Below are positions 19,453 to 29,021 of a stretch of 64,000 bases of DNA, piece after piece. The notes below the pieces were generated by a model, which was not told the origin of the DNA, ran no database searches, and worked only from the letters and a program-made list of their open reading frames with translations. A program made the translations under genes and the position numbers. The stretch's first letter is position 1; each line of letters opens with the position of its first letter. Source of the stretch: DASXKD01 sp963762735 (lineage in GTDB: Bacteria; Actinomycetota; Actinomycetes; Streptosporangiales; Streptosporangiaceae). The stretch lies in NCBI GenBank assembly GCA_963762735.1, contig CAVXMG010000053.1:1-64000 (forward strand), written 5' to 3'.

Positions 19453-20805
19453 GTGCCCCGCACATCTCTTCTGGCCGACCTGCGCAGCGTGCTGGCGGAA
19501 CGGGACTTCCGGCGGCTGTTCTCGGTCCGGCTGATCTCCCAGGCCGGGGATGGCATCGTCACCGCTGGCGTCGGCACGTACGTGTTCTTCAACGCTAGCT
19601 CGTTCCCGAGCCCGTCGGCCGCGGCGGCGGCGTTCACCGTGCTGTACCTGCCGTACTCGGTCATCGGGCCGTTCGCCGGGGTGCTCATCGACCGCTGGTC
19701 GCGCCGTCAGATCCTGGTCTTCTCGGCCCTGCTCCGGTCCGCCTTCGTGGTGCTGACCGCGGCCGTCATGGCCGCCGGCGAGCGGGGCGCGCCGCTCTAC
19801 GTTGCGGTGCTGCTCGTGCTGGGCGTGAACCGGTTCTTCCTGGCGTCGCTGTCCGCCGCGCTGCCGCACGTGGTGGCCGAGGACAAGCTGGTGATGGCCA
19901 ACTCGGTGTCGCCGACCGTCGGCGGCATCGTCGGCGCGATCGGCGGCATCATCGCCCTCGGGCTGAACGCGGCCACCGGCGATACCGAGCGCGGCGCCGC
20001 CATCACCTTGCTGGTGGCCGGCTGCTGCTACGTGGCGGCCAGCGCTCTGGCCGCGACCATGCGCCGCGACCTGCTCGGCCCGCAGTTCGAGCCGGGCGCC
20101 GAGCCGGGGCGGCTGCTCGGCGAGGTGGGCACGGTCGCGACCGACCTGGCGGCCGCCGCGCGGTACGCGGTAAGGCACCGCGGCCCGGCCAGTGCGCTCG
20201 GCGCCACCGGCGCAGGCAAGTTCCTGTTCGGCATCTTGACCGTGGTGTCGATCCTGCTGTACCGGAACTACTTCTACCCCTCCAGCGCGCCGGTGGCCGA
20301 AGCCCACGTCGTGTTGCTGGCAACGGTCTCCGCGGTCGGCTACGGCTGCGCCGCACTGGTCGTGCCGCCCGCCACCCGGTGGCTGTCCAAGCGGGCCGTC
20401 ATCGCGCTGCTGCTCGCGGCCGCCGGGGTGGTGACCGCGGTGCTGGGTGAGAGCTTCGACGAGATCGCGTACTTGGCCTTCGGTTTCTTCCTGTACCTGA
20501 CCGCACAGGGGGTGGCCATCTGCGCGACCACGGTGCTGCAGGAGGAGACCGGCGACGCCTTCCGCGGCCGGCTGTTCGCCTTCTACGACGTGATGTTCAA
20601 CGTCTCGCTGGCCGCCGGGGCGATTGCCTGCGCGGCCTTCGTGCCGCGCGACGGCAAGTCACCGGTGATCCTGGGGGTGGTCGCGGCCGGGTACGTCGCG
20701 GCGGCGGCCGGGTACTGGCTTTTCAGTCGTCAGTCCCCGCCGGTCTCCGCCGGGGGCCCTGGCACGTCCAGGCCCTCCCCCGCGGCCCAGCCACGCAGTT
20801 CCTGA
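19453..20805 (+). CDS. MFS transporter
   Basis: A 450-residue protein with about twelve hydrophobic helices. The N-terminus LLADLRSVLAERDFRRLFSVRLISQAGDG and the loop GVLIDRWSRRQILV (the GxLaDrxGRR motif) identify a major-facilitator drug/solute efflux type. It starts with GTG at 19453. The substrate is unknown. Its last 76 bases overlap the convergent pcnA gene. Confidence 0.88.
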   Translation: MPRTSLLADLRSVLAERDFRRLFSVRLISQAGDGIVTAGVGTYVFFNASSFPSPSAAAAAFTVLYLPYSVIGPFAGVLIDRWSRRQILVFSALLRSAFVVLTAAVMAAGERGAPLYVAVLLVLGVNRFFLASLSAALPHVVAEDKLVMANSVSPTVGGIVGAIGGIIALGLNAATGDTERGAAITLLVAGCCYVAASALAATMRRDLLGPQFEPGAEPGRLLGEVGTVATDLAAAARYAVRHRGPASALGATGAGKFLFGILTVVSILLYRNYFYPSSAPVAEAHVVLLATVSAVGYGCAALVVPPATRWLSKRAVIALLLAAAGVVTAVLGESFDEIAYLAFGFFLYLTAQGVAICATTVLQEETGDAFRGRLFAFYDVMFNVSLAAGAIACAAFVPRDGKSPVILGVVAAGYVAAAAGYWLFSRQSPPVSAGGPGTSRPSPAAQPRSS

Positions 20806-22230
20806 ACGGCGCGCTCGCGGCCAAGCGGGCCGTGCTCCACGCGCAGTTCCAGCAGGTACCGGTAGGCCTTTCCGACGATCGGCGACTGCGGCACGCCGAG
20901 AATCTCCATGATCTCGTTGCCGTTCAGGTCCGGCCTGATCTTGTCCAGTTCCTCCTGGACCGACAGCACGGCGATCCGGTTCTCCAGGTCGTCGTAGGCG
21001 CGCTCCAGCCGCTGCGCCTTGGCCTTGTTTCTTGTCGTGCAGTCCGCCCGGGTTAGCACGTGCAGCCGGGTCAGCAGGTGGCCCGCGTCCCGCACGTAGC
21101 GCCGCACAGCCGAATCGGTCCACTCCCCCTCCCCGTAGCCGTGGAACCGCAGGTGCAGCGCGACAAGCTTGGACACGTCCGAGACCACGGCCGAGGGGAA
21201 GCGCAGCGCGGTGAGCCGCTCCCTGGCCATCGCCGCCCCGACCACCTCGTGATGGTGGAAGGCCACCCTGCCCCCAGGACCGGGCAGCTTACGGCGCGTC
21301 TTGGGCTTGCCGATGTCGTGCAGCAGCGCCGCGAGCCGGACCACCAGGTCGTTCTCCAGCCCGTAGGCGGGCTCCAGGGTGGTTGCCCGGGCCAGCACGG
21401 TCAGCGTGTGCTGGTACACGTCCTTGTGCCGGAAATGCTCGTCCCGCTCCAGCCGGAGCTTGGGCACCTCGGGCAGGACCTGTTCCGCGACCCCCGTATC
21501 CACAAGCACGGATATTCCGCGCACCGGCCCGTCGGGGCCGGGCGAGCGGAGCAGCTTGGTCAGCTCGCCGCTGATCCGTTCCGCCGACACCACCGACAGC
21601 CGGCCAGCCATCGCGGTCATCGCCGCCTGCACGTCGGGTTCCACAGAAAAGCCGAGCTGCGCGGCGAACCGCGCGGCGCGGAGCATCCGCAGCGCGTCGT
21701 CGTTGAACGAGTCTTCCGGCTTTCCCGGTGTGCGCAGCACCTTGGCCCGCAGGTCACGCATGCCGCCGAAAGGATCGACGAGCTCCAGCGACGGCAGCAG
21801 CGCCGCGATGGCATTGACGGTGAAGTCGCGCCGGCCCAGGTCCGCCTCCAGGGAGCGGCCGTAGGTCACCCCGGGCTTGCGCGAGTCCGGCTGGTACTCA
21901 TCGCTGCGGTAGGTGGTGATCTCGCAGATGACATCGCCCCTGCGCAGGCCCACGGTGCCGAACTCGATCCCGGTCTCCCAGATCTTGTCGGCCCAGCGGG
22001 CGACGATCTGGCGGACCTGTTCCGGCCGCGCATCGGTGGCCAGGTCGTACTCGTGATCGTGCACCTCGCGGCGCAGGAAGACGTCCCGGATCATGCCGCC
22101 GACCAGGGCGAGTTCGTGGCCTTCGGCGGCGAACAGGGCCGCCAGGCCGGCTGATCGCCGCCGCTGGCCCGCGCAGCAGGGCGGCAGCGGCACGGCGCTG
22201 GTAGGGGGTGAGGTCAGAGGAATCCGGCAC
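20730..22230 (-). CDS. pcnA: CCA-adding tRNA nucleotidyltransferase
   Basis: About 500 residues. The nucleotidyltransferase core (ELALVGGMIRDVFL, DYDLATDA-like HEYDLATDARPEQ, RRDFTVNAIA) and the tRNA-head domain (DPFGGMRDL, RMLRAARFAAQLGF) are followed by an HD domain (LAALLHDIGKPKT, FHHHEVVG). It completes or repairs the CCA end of tRNAs. The normal N-terminus (VPDSSDLTPYQRRAAAALL) starts at GTG 22230 in another frame; an extra base near 22144-22150 explains the switch. As written, the frame from 22235 gives an odd basic N-terminus. Confidence 0.92.
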
Positions 22231-22382
22231 GGCACGAGGGTAGGGGCTCGCGGCTGTCAACCGGAAATGGACGCCGCACCCGCGCGCACCTCGCCGGGCA
22301 TGGTGCCGCTGCCGCAGCGCCGCCTGGACATCTGCGGGCGATGATCGCGGGGCGTAAACGGCAGCCGACGATCGGCAATAAC

Positions 22383-22545
22383 ATTTCGGCATGGCGTGTC
22401 AGCGGCAACACCGGGGGCGGACGATGACCCGGCGGTGCCTGCGGCTGGCGGCCGTGGCTGCGGCGCTGGGCGCCGGGTGGCTCGCAACGGTGCCCGCGGC
22501 GGCCGCGCCGGGCACCGGCGCCGTCCTCACGGCGACGGCCGGCCC
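22383..22545 (+). pseudogene. truncated duplicate of the DUF6049 gene 5' end
   Basis: From ATTTCGGC through the ATG at 22391 and the signal-peptide codons, this copy matches 24605-24775 almost base for base. It differs by two substitutions and lacks six bases (GGGGCC). The similarity stops near GCGACGGCC, where transposase-like sequence begins. It is a promoter-proximal fragment of the gene now starting at 24614, left by the insertion event between the two copies. Confidence 0.8.
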
Positions 22546-22555
22546 GCAGTTCCGG

Positions 22556-22697
22556 TGGCGCTTGGGGGCTGGTTGGCGGCGGTGAGCGGGACGAGGAGCC
22601 GGTTGTAGACCTTGGTGTGGAAGACGGCTATTAGGGATCGGCGCCTGTCGAGGGAGACGGGAATAGAGCAGGACTTGGCCGGAAGGAAGTCCGCGCC
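22556..22697 (-). pseudogene. transposase C-terminal fragment
   Basis: The minus strand reads RRSLIAVFHTKVYNRLLVPL then TAANQP, with QAPPELRA continuing in the next frame after an extra C near 22577. This pattern resembles the C-terminal end of an actinobacterial DDE transposase, but the IS family is not assigned. A stop lies just upstream and the 3' end is cut by the duplicated DUF6049 fragment. Confidence 0.4.
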
Positions 22698-22790
22698 GTG
22701 TTAAGGAAGCCCTGATCAGACTCCCATAAGCTGGGACGGCCCTGAACGTCAGGACGGCGGTACATGCGTGCTAGGACCGGGGCCAGTGTG

Positions 22791-23933
22791 CTAGGACCGG
22801 GACCAGGTGGTGCCGTTCCAGTGCAGGATGAGGACCGTGCCTGTGGCGGAGTGTCCGCCCACAGCCCAGCCGTTGGTGGCCGACACCATGGTGACGTCTG
22901 TGAGGAAGCTGTCGGTGGTGCCGCCCTGGTTCGGCACGCGGGCCCAGTTGGTGCCGTTCCAGTGCAGGGTCAGGGCCGCGAACCCGCCGGTGCTGGTGGT
23001 GTAGTCGCCGGCAGCCCAGGCGTTCGACTTGGAGACGGTGGCTACCCCGGTCAGCTCGTTTGGCGGGCCGGGGTTGGGGCTGAAGACGTGCTGCCAGGCG
23101 GTGCCGCTCCAGTGCAAGGTCAGCGTCTTTGGCAGCTCCACGGTGGACGTCTTTCCCGATCTGCCGACGGTCCATGCGTTGCCCGGGGCGGCGTCGCTGA
23201 CCCCGTATGCGGCGGCGGGACTGGGGTTGGGGCTGGGCACCTGGGTCCAGCTGGTGCCGTTCCAGTGCAGGGTCAGGGCCGTCCAGCCGGTGCTGCTCAA
23301 CTGGGTCCCCACGGCCCACGCGTCCGACGTGGACGCCGCGCTGACTGCAAAGAGCACAGTGTAACCGGAGGAAACCGATATGGGCACCTGGGCCCAGCGG
23401 GTGCCGTTCCAGTGCAGCACCAGCGGCCGGTGCACCTCGTTGCTGGTGTCGTAGTAGCCCACGGCCCAGCCGTCAGTGGCCGACACCATGCTCACCCCGC
23501 GCAGCGAACTGCCAATACCGCTGATATGAGGGGGCGGCACCAAGGCCCAGTTGGTGCCATTCCAGTGCTCGATCAGGGCCGTTGCGCCGCTGAATTGGGT
23601 CCCTACCGCCCAGCCGTCGGTGACCGACACCATGCTCACCCCAGACAGCGCCCCGGTGGGGACATTCGGGCTTGTCACCTGCGACCAGTGGGTGCCGTTC
23701 CAGTGCACGATCAACGGCTGGTCGCTGGTGCCGGTGCTGCCCACCGCCCACGCATCCGAGGCCGACACGGCACTGACCCTGGACAGGAACCCGGGGATGC
23801 CCATGACCGGCTGGCCTGCCATTGGCTGCGCCGCGGCGGCCAGCGTGCCGGTCAGCACCAGGCTGCCAGCCACCGGCAGAAACAGCCACCGTCCCCGGCG
23901 GCAGATCGAGCGGACGGTACGCGGCGTGATCAT
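22791..23933 (-). CDS. secreted beta-propeller-like repeat protein (WAVG/HWNG repeats)
   Basis: A 380-residue protein from ATG 23933 (MITPRTVRSICRRGRWLFLP...) with a signal peptide ending near AAAAQP. The mature part is seven repeats of about 47 residues, each with a pattern VSAVSASDAWAVG...(L)LHWNGTxWxxVPSPN, which suggests a seven-bladed propeller. The function is unknown. It lies between two transposase fragments, and the short block GTGCTAGGACCGGG around its stop codon is duplicated in tandem. The gene is probably cargo of the insertion that disrupted the DUF6049 locus. Confidence 0.8.
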   Translation of the reverse strand: MITPRTVRSICRRGRWLFLPVAGSLVLTGTLAAAAQPMAGQPVMGIPGFLSRVSAVSASDAWAVGSTGTSDQPLIVHWNGTHWSQVTSPNVPTGALSGVSMVSVTDGWAVGTQFSGATALIEHWNGTNWALVPPPHISGIGSSLRGVSMVSATDGWAVGYYDTSNEVHRPLVLHWNGTRWAQVPISVSSGYTVLFAVSAASTSDAWAVGTQLSSTGWTALTLHWNGTSWTQVPSPNPSPAAAYGVSDAAPGNAWTVGRSGKTSTVELPKTLTLHWSGTAWQHVFSPNPGPPNELTGVATVSKSNAWAAGDYTTSTGGFAALTLHWNGTNWARVPNQGGTTDSFLTDVTMVSATNGWAVGGHSATGTVLILHWNGTTWSRS

Positions 23934-24059
23934 CGCAACCTCACAGTCAGCCGGAACGGCGAACAGAGCTGCAAATGCGACGCGCGGCACACGGTCATGG
24001 TTGACAGGAGCCGATGGATGACAGGAGCCGAGCGTGCCCGCTGCATGCCCGATGGGTAG

Positions 24060-24385
24060 TGAACCGCGTCCGGGTCGGCCAGGCGGGCGAGGATGAACCG
24101 CTGCAGGGCCGCCGGCGCTTCCCGCCACTCCCACTGATGCTCGGCCAGCAGCGCCTGCATCCGCTGCGGCGTGGCCAGCCCGGCCTGCTCGGCCAGCTGC
24201 CAGCACGAGCGGCGCTCCCCGGGCGCTGTCAGCAGCGCGCCGATGTAGGCGAACGCCGCCAGGCGCGACCTGGCCTGGCAGAACACTGGCGCGAGCCGGG
24301 CACGCAGCTCCTCGTGAAGTTCTCCCAGCCAGCGGCCATCCTCTACGATGGCCGCCTCGGCCACCTGCTGATCTTGTCTTCTCAC
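24060..24385 (-). pseudogene. IS701-like transposase N-terminal fragment
   Basis: From ATG 24385 the minus strand encodes VEDGRWLGELHEELRARL, then CWQLAEQAGLATPQRMQALL and LQRFILARLADPDAV, the N-terminal region of actinobacterial IS701-family transposases. The catalytic domain is missing: homology ends at about 24060, where the frame runs into unrelated sequence until 23930. It is a dead remnant of an insertion sequence. Confidence 0.75.
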
Positions 24386-24613
24386 AGCGCCTGATCATCC
24401 AGGTGGCCGTCCTGCCGCTCACCGCCACCCCGGCACACCATGATCAACCAGGCTCTAGATCACAAACCGGGACTGTAGTACCGGGCGGGAGCCCAACTCG
24501 GGAGCCTACCGGCCCGGACGGGCGCGGACACGTGCAGACGGCTCGCAGACTCTGACCTGCGAGGTATGGACTTCTGCGGACCCACATGGACACGGCCCAC
24601 ATACCATTTCGGC

Positions 24614-27037
24614 ATGGCGTGTCAGCGGCAACACCGGGGGCGAACGATAACCCGGCGGTGCCTGCGGCTGGCGGCCGTGGCTGCGGCGCTGGGCGCCGGG
24701 TGGCTCGCAACGGTGCCCGCGGCGGCCGCGCCGGGCACCGGCGCCGGGGCCGTCCTCACGGCGACGGCCAGCCAGCCCGGGGCACGGGCACACCCGTGGA
24801 TCGCGATCACATCGCTGAGCCCGACCATCGCGACGCCCAAGGCGAAGGTCATCGTCTCGGGAATCGTCGCCAATCCTACGTCTGCGCCGCTGCAGGGCCT
24901 GTCCGTCCAGCTTTGGTCGTCCCGCTTCGCCCTGTCCAGCCGGCCGGTCATGAACGGCTACCTGACCACGCAGGGCGCGTCCGGCCTCGACGCCCTGGTG
25001 CCCGGTGCGCTGCTCACCCTGCCCGGCCGGGTGCCGCCGCACGGGACCGAGCCGTGGACCATGACGTTTGACGTGACCCAGGCGGGAATGCGCACGTTCG
25101 GCGTGTACCCGCTGGCCGCGCAGCTGAGCAGCGCGGGCGCGGAACTGGACGTGGCCCGCACCCTCCTGCCGTTCTGGCCGGGAAAGCAGGCGGCGCGCAC
25201 GGTGAAGCCGCTGACCATCGGCTGGGTCTGGCCGCTCATAGACACCCCGCAGCGGGGTGCGTGCCCGGCGCTGCTCAGCAACGAGCTCGCGGCCAGCGTG
25301 GCAACTGACGGGCGGCTCAACTCACTGCTCGCGGCCGGCCGGTCCGCCAGCGGCCGCCGCGCCATGATCACCTGGGCGATCGACCCGGCGCTGCTGAGCG
25401 ACGTCTCGGTGATGACGCAGCCCTACCGGGTGAGCGCCCGCGCGGACTGCTCCGGCGGTAAGACCGAGCCGCCCAGCCGCCCCGCGGCGGCCTGGCTGAG
25501 CGACATCAAGGACCTGGCCGCTGAGCAGGACTTCTTCGTCACCCCTTACGCCGACGTGGACATGGCCGCGATGACCCACCATGGGCTGGACGGCGAGCTC
25601 ACCGCCGCGTTCCACGATGGCAAGGCCGCGGCGCAGCAGCTTCTCGGCCGGTACCAGCGGTCCACCCCGGCCGCGCCTGGCGTGATGGCCTGGCCGACCG
25701 GCGGGGTGGCGGACTACGGCGTCCTGGAGGCACTGGCCGCGCAGCAGCATGTCCAGGTGATGATCATGGACAGCAAGCTGATGCCGCCCGTTACGCAGGC
25801 CGTTACGCCGCTCACCTACACGCCGACGGCGGTGACCACCACGCCCAACAGGGCCGGCGGCCTGATGCACGTGCTGCTGTCCGATCACGAGATCACCCAG
25901 ATCTTGTCGCTGCGGCGCAATCAGATACCCGGCGTGGTACCCGGCCCTGCCCCGATGCCGGCCAGCGTGCGCGCGCAGATCCGGCAGGCCGCCGCGTTCG
26001 GCAAAGAGCAGTGGTTCCTCGCGGAAACGGCGATGATCGCAGCCGAGCCGGCCAGCGCGTCCCGCGCGCTGGTGGCCGCACCGCCGCGCCGCTGGGATCC
26101 GTCGCTGAGCCTGGCCGGCGCGCTGCTGAGCGAGACGGTCACCGCACCGTGGCTACACCCGGCCACCCTGGCCAGCATGGTCGCCGATGGGCCGGCGCCG
26201 GGATCGCCGGCCCGGGAGGCGCCGCCGCAGCACCTGGTGAGCCGCGGCGAACTGACCGGGGCACTGCTGCGGCAGGTGCGCAACACGCTCGCCACACAGG
26301 TGCACCTGCTGGACAGCATCCTCACCACGGGCGGCCAGGGTTACCTTTCCACCGCGGTGGACGCGGTGGAGTCCTCCGCCTGGCGCGGCAGCAAGAAGGC
26401 GCAGCGGCCGGCCACGCAGTTGCTCCACCACGAACTGTCCTTCGTCCTGGGGAAGCTGGCCCAAGTCAGGATCGTCGGCTCTTCGCGGGTCACGCTCGGC
26501 GGCAAGGCGGGCGACGTGCCCGTGTCGGTACGCAACAACCTGCCCGTTGGGGTCACCGTCCAGGTGAAGGCCAGCGTGTCGGCCGATGACCAGGTGACGA
26601 TCGCGCCCTACAAACGCCTGGTCAGGGTGGCTGCCAAATCCCAGGCGATCGTGCGGATCCCGGTGCGGGCCGCGGCCGCCGGGTCGAAGACGATCACCTT
26701 GTGGCTGGCCACTCCCGAGGGGGCGGCCCTGCCGGGCCACCCGACGAGCCTGACGGTGACCGCAACGCACTTCGGCACCCTGGCGATCGTGATCATCAGC
26801 GTCGCGCTCGTGGTGTTCGTGCTCTCCGCCGCGGCCCGGGCGATCCGCCGCGGCGGGCCACAGGACGGAGGCGCCGGAGCGGAGGCGGAAGAGCTTGACC
26901 CCATGCCCAGCCCGCGCGATCCGGCATCTGGAGGTGATGAAACAGGTAGCGTCGGTTCGGGGACCGCGGACGAGCGTCAGCCAGCCAAGGAGGACGATGA
27001 GCACGCCACCGCCCCGGGCGGGGCAGACCGCCGCTGA
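24614..27037 (+). CDS. DUF6049 family exported/membrane-anchored protein
   Basis: About 807 residues from ATG 24614 (MACQRQHRGR). A signal peptide ends near VPAAAA. A long extracellular region holds an N-terminal Ig-like part (WIAITSLSPTIATPKAKVIV), a polysaccharide-deacetylase-like middle (WAIDPALLSDV, FFVTPYADVDMAAM, WPTGGVADYGVLEAL) and a C-terminal Ig-like domain. A single helix near residue 725 (FGTLAIVIISVALVVFVL) precedes a charged tail. The family is conserved between pcnA and murJ in actinobacteria, and an envelope role is inferred from that context. Its stop overlaps murJ by 41 bases. The sequence upstream of 24605 is not the ancestral promoter, which should lie before 22383. Confidence 0.85.
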   Translation: MACQRQHRGRTITRRCLRLAAVAAALGAGWLATVPAAAAPGTGAGAVLTATASQPGARAHPWIAITSLSPTIATPKAKVIVSGIVANPTSAPLQGLSVQLWSSRFALSSRPVMNGYLTTQGASGLDALVPGALLTLPGRVPPHGTEPWTMTFDVTQAGMRTFGVYPLAAQLSSAGAELDVARTLLPFWPGKQAARTVKPLTIGWVWPLIDTPQRGACPALLSNELAASVATDGRLNSLLAAGRSASGRRAMITWAIDPALLSDVSVMTQPYRVSARADCSGGKTEPPSRPAAAWLSDIKDLAAEQDFFVTPYADVDMAAMTHHGLDGELTAAFHDGKAAAQQLLGRYQRSTPAAPGVMAWPTGGVADYGVLEALAAQQHVQVMIMDSKLMPPVTQAVTPLTYTPTAVTTTPNRAGGLMHVLLSDHEITQILSLRRNQIPGVVPGPAPMPASVRAQIRQAAAFGKEQWFLAETAMIAAEPASASRALVAAPPRRWDPSLSLAGALLSETVTAPWLHPATLASMVADGPAPGSPAREAPPQHLVSRGELTGALLRQVRNTLATQVHLLDSILTTGGQGYLSTAVDAVESSAWRGSKKAQRPATQLLHHELSFVLGKLAQVRIVGSSRVTLGGKAGDVPVSVRNNLPVGVTVQVKASVSADDQVTIAPYKRLVRVAAKSQAIVRIPVRAAAAGSKTITLWLATPEGAALPGHPTSLTVTATHFGTLAIVIISVALVVFVLSAAARAIRRGGPQDGGAGAEAEELDPMPSPRDPASGGDETGSVGSGTADERQPAKEDDEHATAPGGADRR

Positions 27038-28817
27038 CGCGACCGGGCGGCCGTATGGCCGCGACCGGGCGGCACCGGGGCCGTACGGCAGTGCTGAGTC
27101 CCCAGCGGCCGTGCCCGGACGGTTGCCCGGATCCCACCGCGCCCAGCCTCCGGGGCCTGACGGCGGGCGCCCACCCGGCGACGGCCGTGTTCCCAGCTCC
27201 AGGCCAGGCGTCGAGAACGTCAACGTCGTCCGCTCCAGCGGTGTCATGGCGCTTGGCACCCTCGCGTCCCGGGGCACCGGGTTCCTCCGCACGCTCGTCA
27301 TCGCCTACGTGCTCGGCATCGCCGGGATCTCGACCGCGTACAACAACGCCAACACGCTGCCGAACGCGGTGTACGACCTGATGCTCGGCGGCATCCTGAC
27401 CAGCGTCGTGGTACCGCTGCTCGTCAACGCCGCGAAGCGGGACGCCGACGGGGGCGAGGCCTACGACCAGCGGATGTTCACCCTGGCCACGATGGCGCTG
27501 GCCGCGCTGACCCTGGTCGCCACCCTGGGCGCGGGACTGCTTGTCGACCTCTACGCGCACGACCTCACGCCGGCCGAGCACCACCTGACGGTGATCTTCG
27601 CGTTCTTCTTCGTCCCGCAGATCTTCTTTTATGGGGTGAGCTCGCTGGCCGGCGGCGTGCTGAACGCCAGAGGCAGCTTCGCGGCGCCCATGTGGACCCC
27701 GGTCATCAACAACATCGTGGTGATCGCCGTCCTGTTGCTGTTCGTCGCGATCGGCGGGACCAGCGCCTCGACGACCACCATCAGCGGCACCGAGGTGCAG
27801 TTGCTCGGCCTGGGCACCACGCTCGGCATCGTGATGCAGACCGCGGCACTGATCCCGTTCCTGCGCCGGGTGGGGTTCCGCTGGCACCCGCGCTTCGACT
27901 TCCGCCGGGCCGAAGTGGCCGAGATCAGGCGGATGGCCGCCCCGCTGTTCGGCTACATCCTCACTACCCAGGTCTCGTTCCTGGTGGTGCTGAACGTGGC
28001 CAACGCGGCCCAGCGGCACGCCGCCTATGACGGCGTCCCGACCTACGGCTTCGCCTGGCAGTTGTTCCAGATGCCGTACGCCATCGTGGGCATCTCCGTA
28101 ATCACGGCGCTGCTGCCACGGATGAGCGCGCACGCCTCCGAACGAAGGTTCTCCGAGGTCAAGCTGGACTTCTCCGGCGGGGTCCGGCTGTCCTCGGCGG
28201 TCGTGGTGCCGGCCTCGCTGTTCCTGCTCGTGCTGGGCGCGCCGTTCGCCGAGGCACTGTTCGGCTACGGCCAGACCTCGGCCAGCGACGCGAGGTACAT
28301 CGGCCTGGTGTTCGGGATCTTCTCGCTCGGCCTGGTCCCGTACATGATGTTCCAGCTCATGCTCCGCGTGTTCTACGCCATGCGCGACAGCAGGACCCCG
28401 ATGTACATCGGGGTCGCGGTGATGGCCGTAAACATTGCCGTGAGCCTGTTCTCGCTGGCGGCGCTGCCCGCCGGCCACGTGGTGGAGGGCGTGGCCGCCG
28501 CCTTCGGGCTGGCGAACGTGGTCGGCACGGTCATCGCGTGGCGCATCCTGTCCCGGCGGATGCGCGGCCTGTACGGCAGGCTGATCGCGATCAGCCTGGT
28601 CCGGATGCACCTGGCGGCCATCCCCGGCGCGATCTTCGCGCTCGCGGTCTCCTTCGCCGTCGGGGTCATCTTCGCCCCCGGCCCCGCGTTCGGGATCATC
28701 ACCGTGATCGTCGGCGGGAGCGGCGCGCTGCTGTTGTATGTGCTCTTCGCCAAGGCGCTCGGGGTCACCGAACTGACCGAACTGGGCAGCGGGCTGCGGA
28801 CGAGGCTGAGGCGGTGA
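26997..28817 (+). CDS. murJ: lipid II flippase MurJ (MviN)
   Basis: A 606-residue MOP-superfamily flippase moving lipid II across the membrane. The start at 26997 (MSTPPPRAGQTAAD) has AAGGAGG upstream. A Pro/Gly-rich cytoplasmic lead of about 75 residues is followed by fourteen hydrophobic helices (from VVRSSGVMALGTLASRGTGF to LYVLFAKALGV). Characteristic segments include NALPNAVYDLMLGG-like NTLPNAVYDLMLGGIL and FFFVPQIFFYG. Unlike mycobacterial MviN it lacks a fused pseudokinase; that part is the separate next gene. Confidence 0.94.
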   Translation: MSTPPPRAGQTAADATGRPYGRDRAAPGPYGSAESPAAVPGRLPGSHRAQPPGPDGGRPPGDGRVPSSRPGVENVNVVRSSGVMALGTLASRGTGFLRTLVIAYVLGIAGISTAYNNANTLPNAVYDLMLGGILTSVVVPLLVNAAKRDADGGEAYDQRMFTLATMALAALTLVATLGAGLLVDLYAHDLTPAEHHLTVIFAFFFVPQIFFYGVSSLAGGVLNARGSFAAPMWTPVINNIVVIAVLLLFVAIGGTSASTTTISGTEVQLLGLGTTLGIVMQTAALIPFLRRVGFRWHPRFDFRRAEVAEIRRMAAPLFGYILTTQVSFLVVLNVANAAQRHAAYDGVPTYGFAWQLFQMPYAIVGISVITALLPRMSAHASERRFSEVKLDFSGGVRLSSAVVVPASLFLLVLGAPFAEALFGYGQTSASDARYIGLVFGIFSLGLVPYMMFQLMLRVFYAMRDSRTPMYIGVAVMAVNIAVSLFSLAALPAGHVVEGVAAAFGLANVVGTVIAWRILSRRMRGLYGRLIAISLVRMHLAAIPGAIFALAVSFAVGVIFAPGPAFGIITVIVGGSGALLLYVLFAKALGVTELTELGSGLRTRLRR

Positions 28818-29021
28818 TGAGCCTGGCCGCGCCGGGTGGCCGGGCCCTGGCCGAGTCACCGACAGGTAACGGTTTGCACGGGCGGAGGGCACGGGCTTCG
28901 GCCCGTTGGTGCCCGCGGCCTACGATGGTGACGGCAGCATGGTGATATACGTCGTCCTGCTGGCCACCCCGGGGGCGCGGAAGGAGGGTCGAGGGCCTGC
29001 CCCGCTCTTGACTGCATATTG

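Noticed and set aside
26796..28892. 698-codon open frame antisense to murJ
   Set aside because: High-GC third-position shadow of murJ. The product is compositional (His/Arg/Asp-rich), without domains or a ribosome site.
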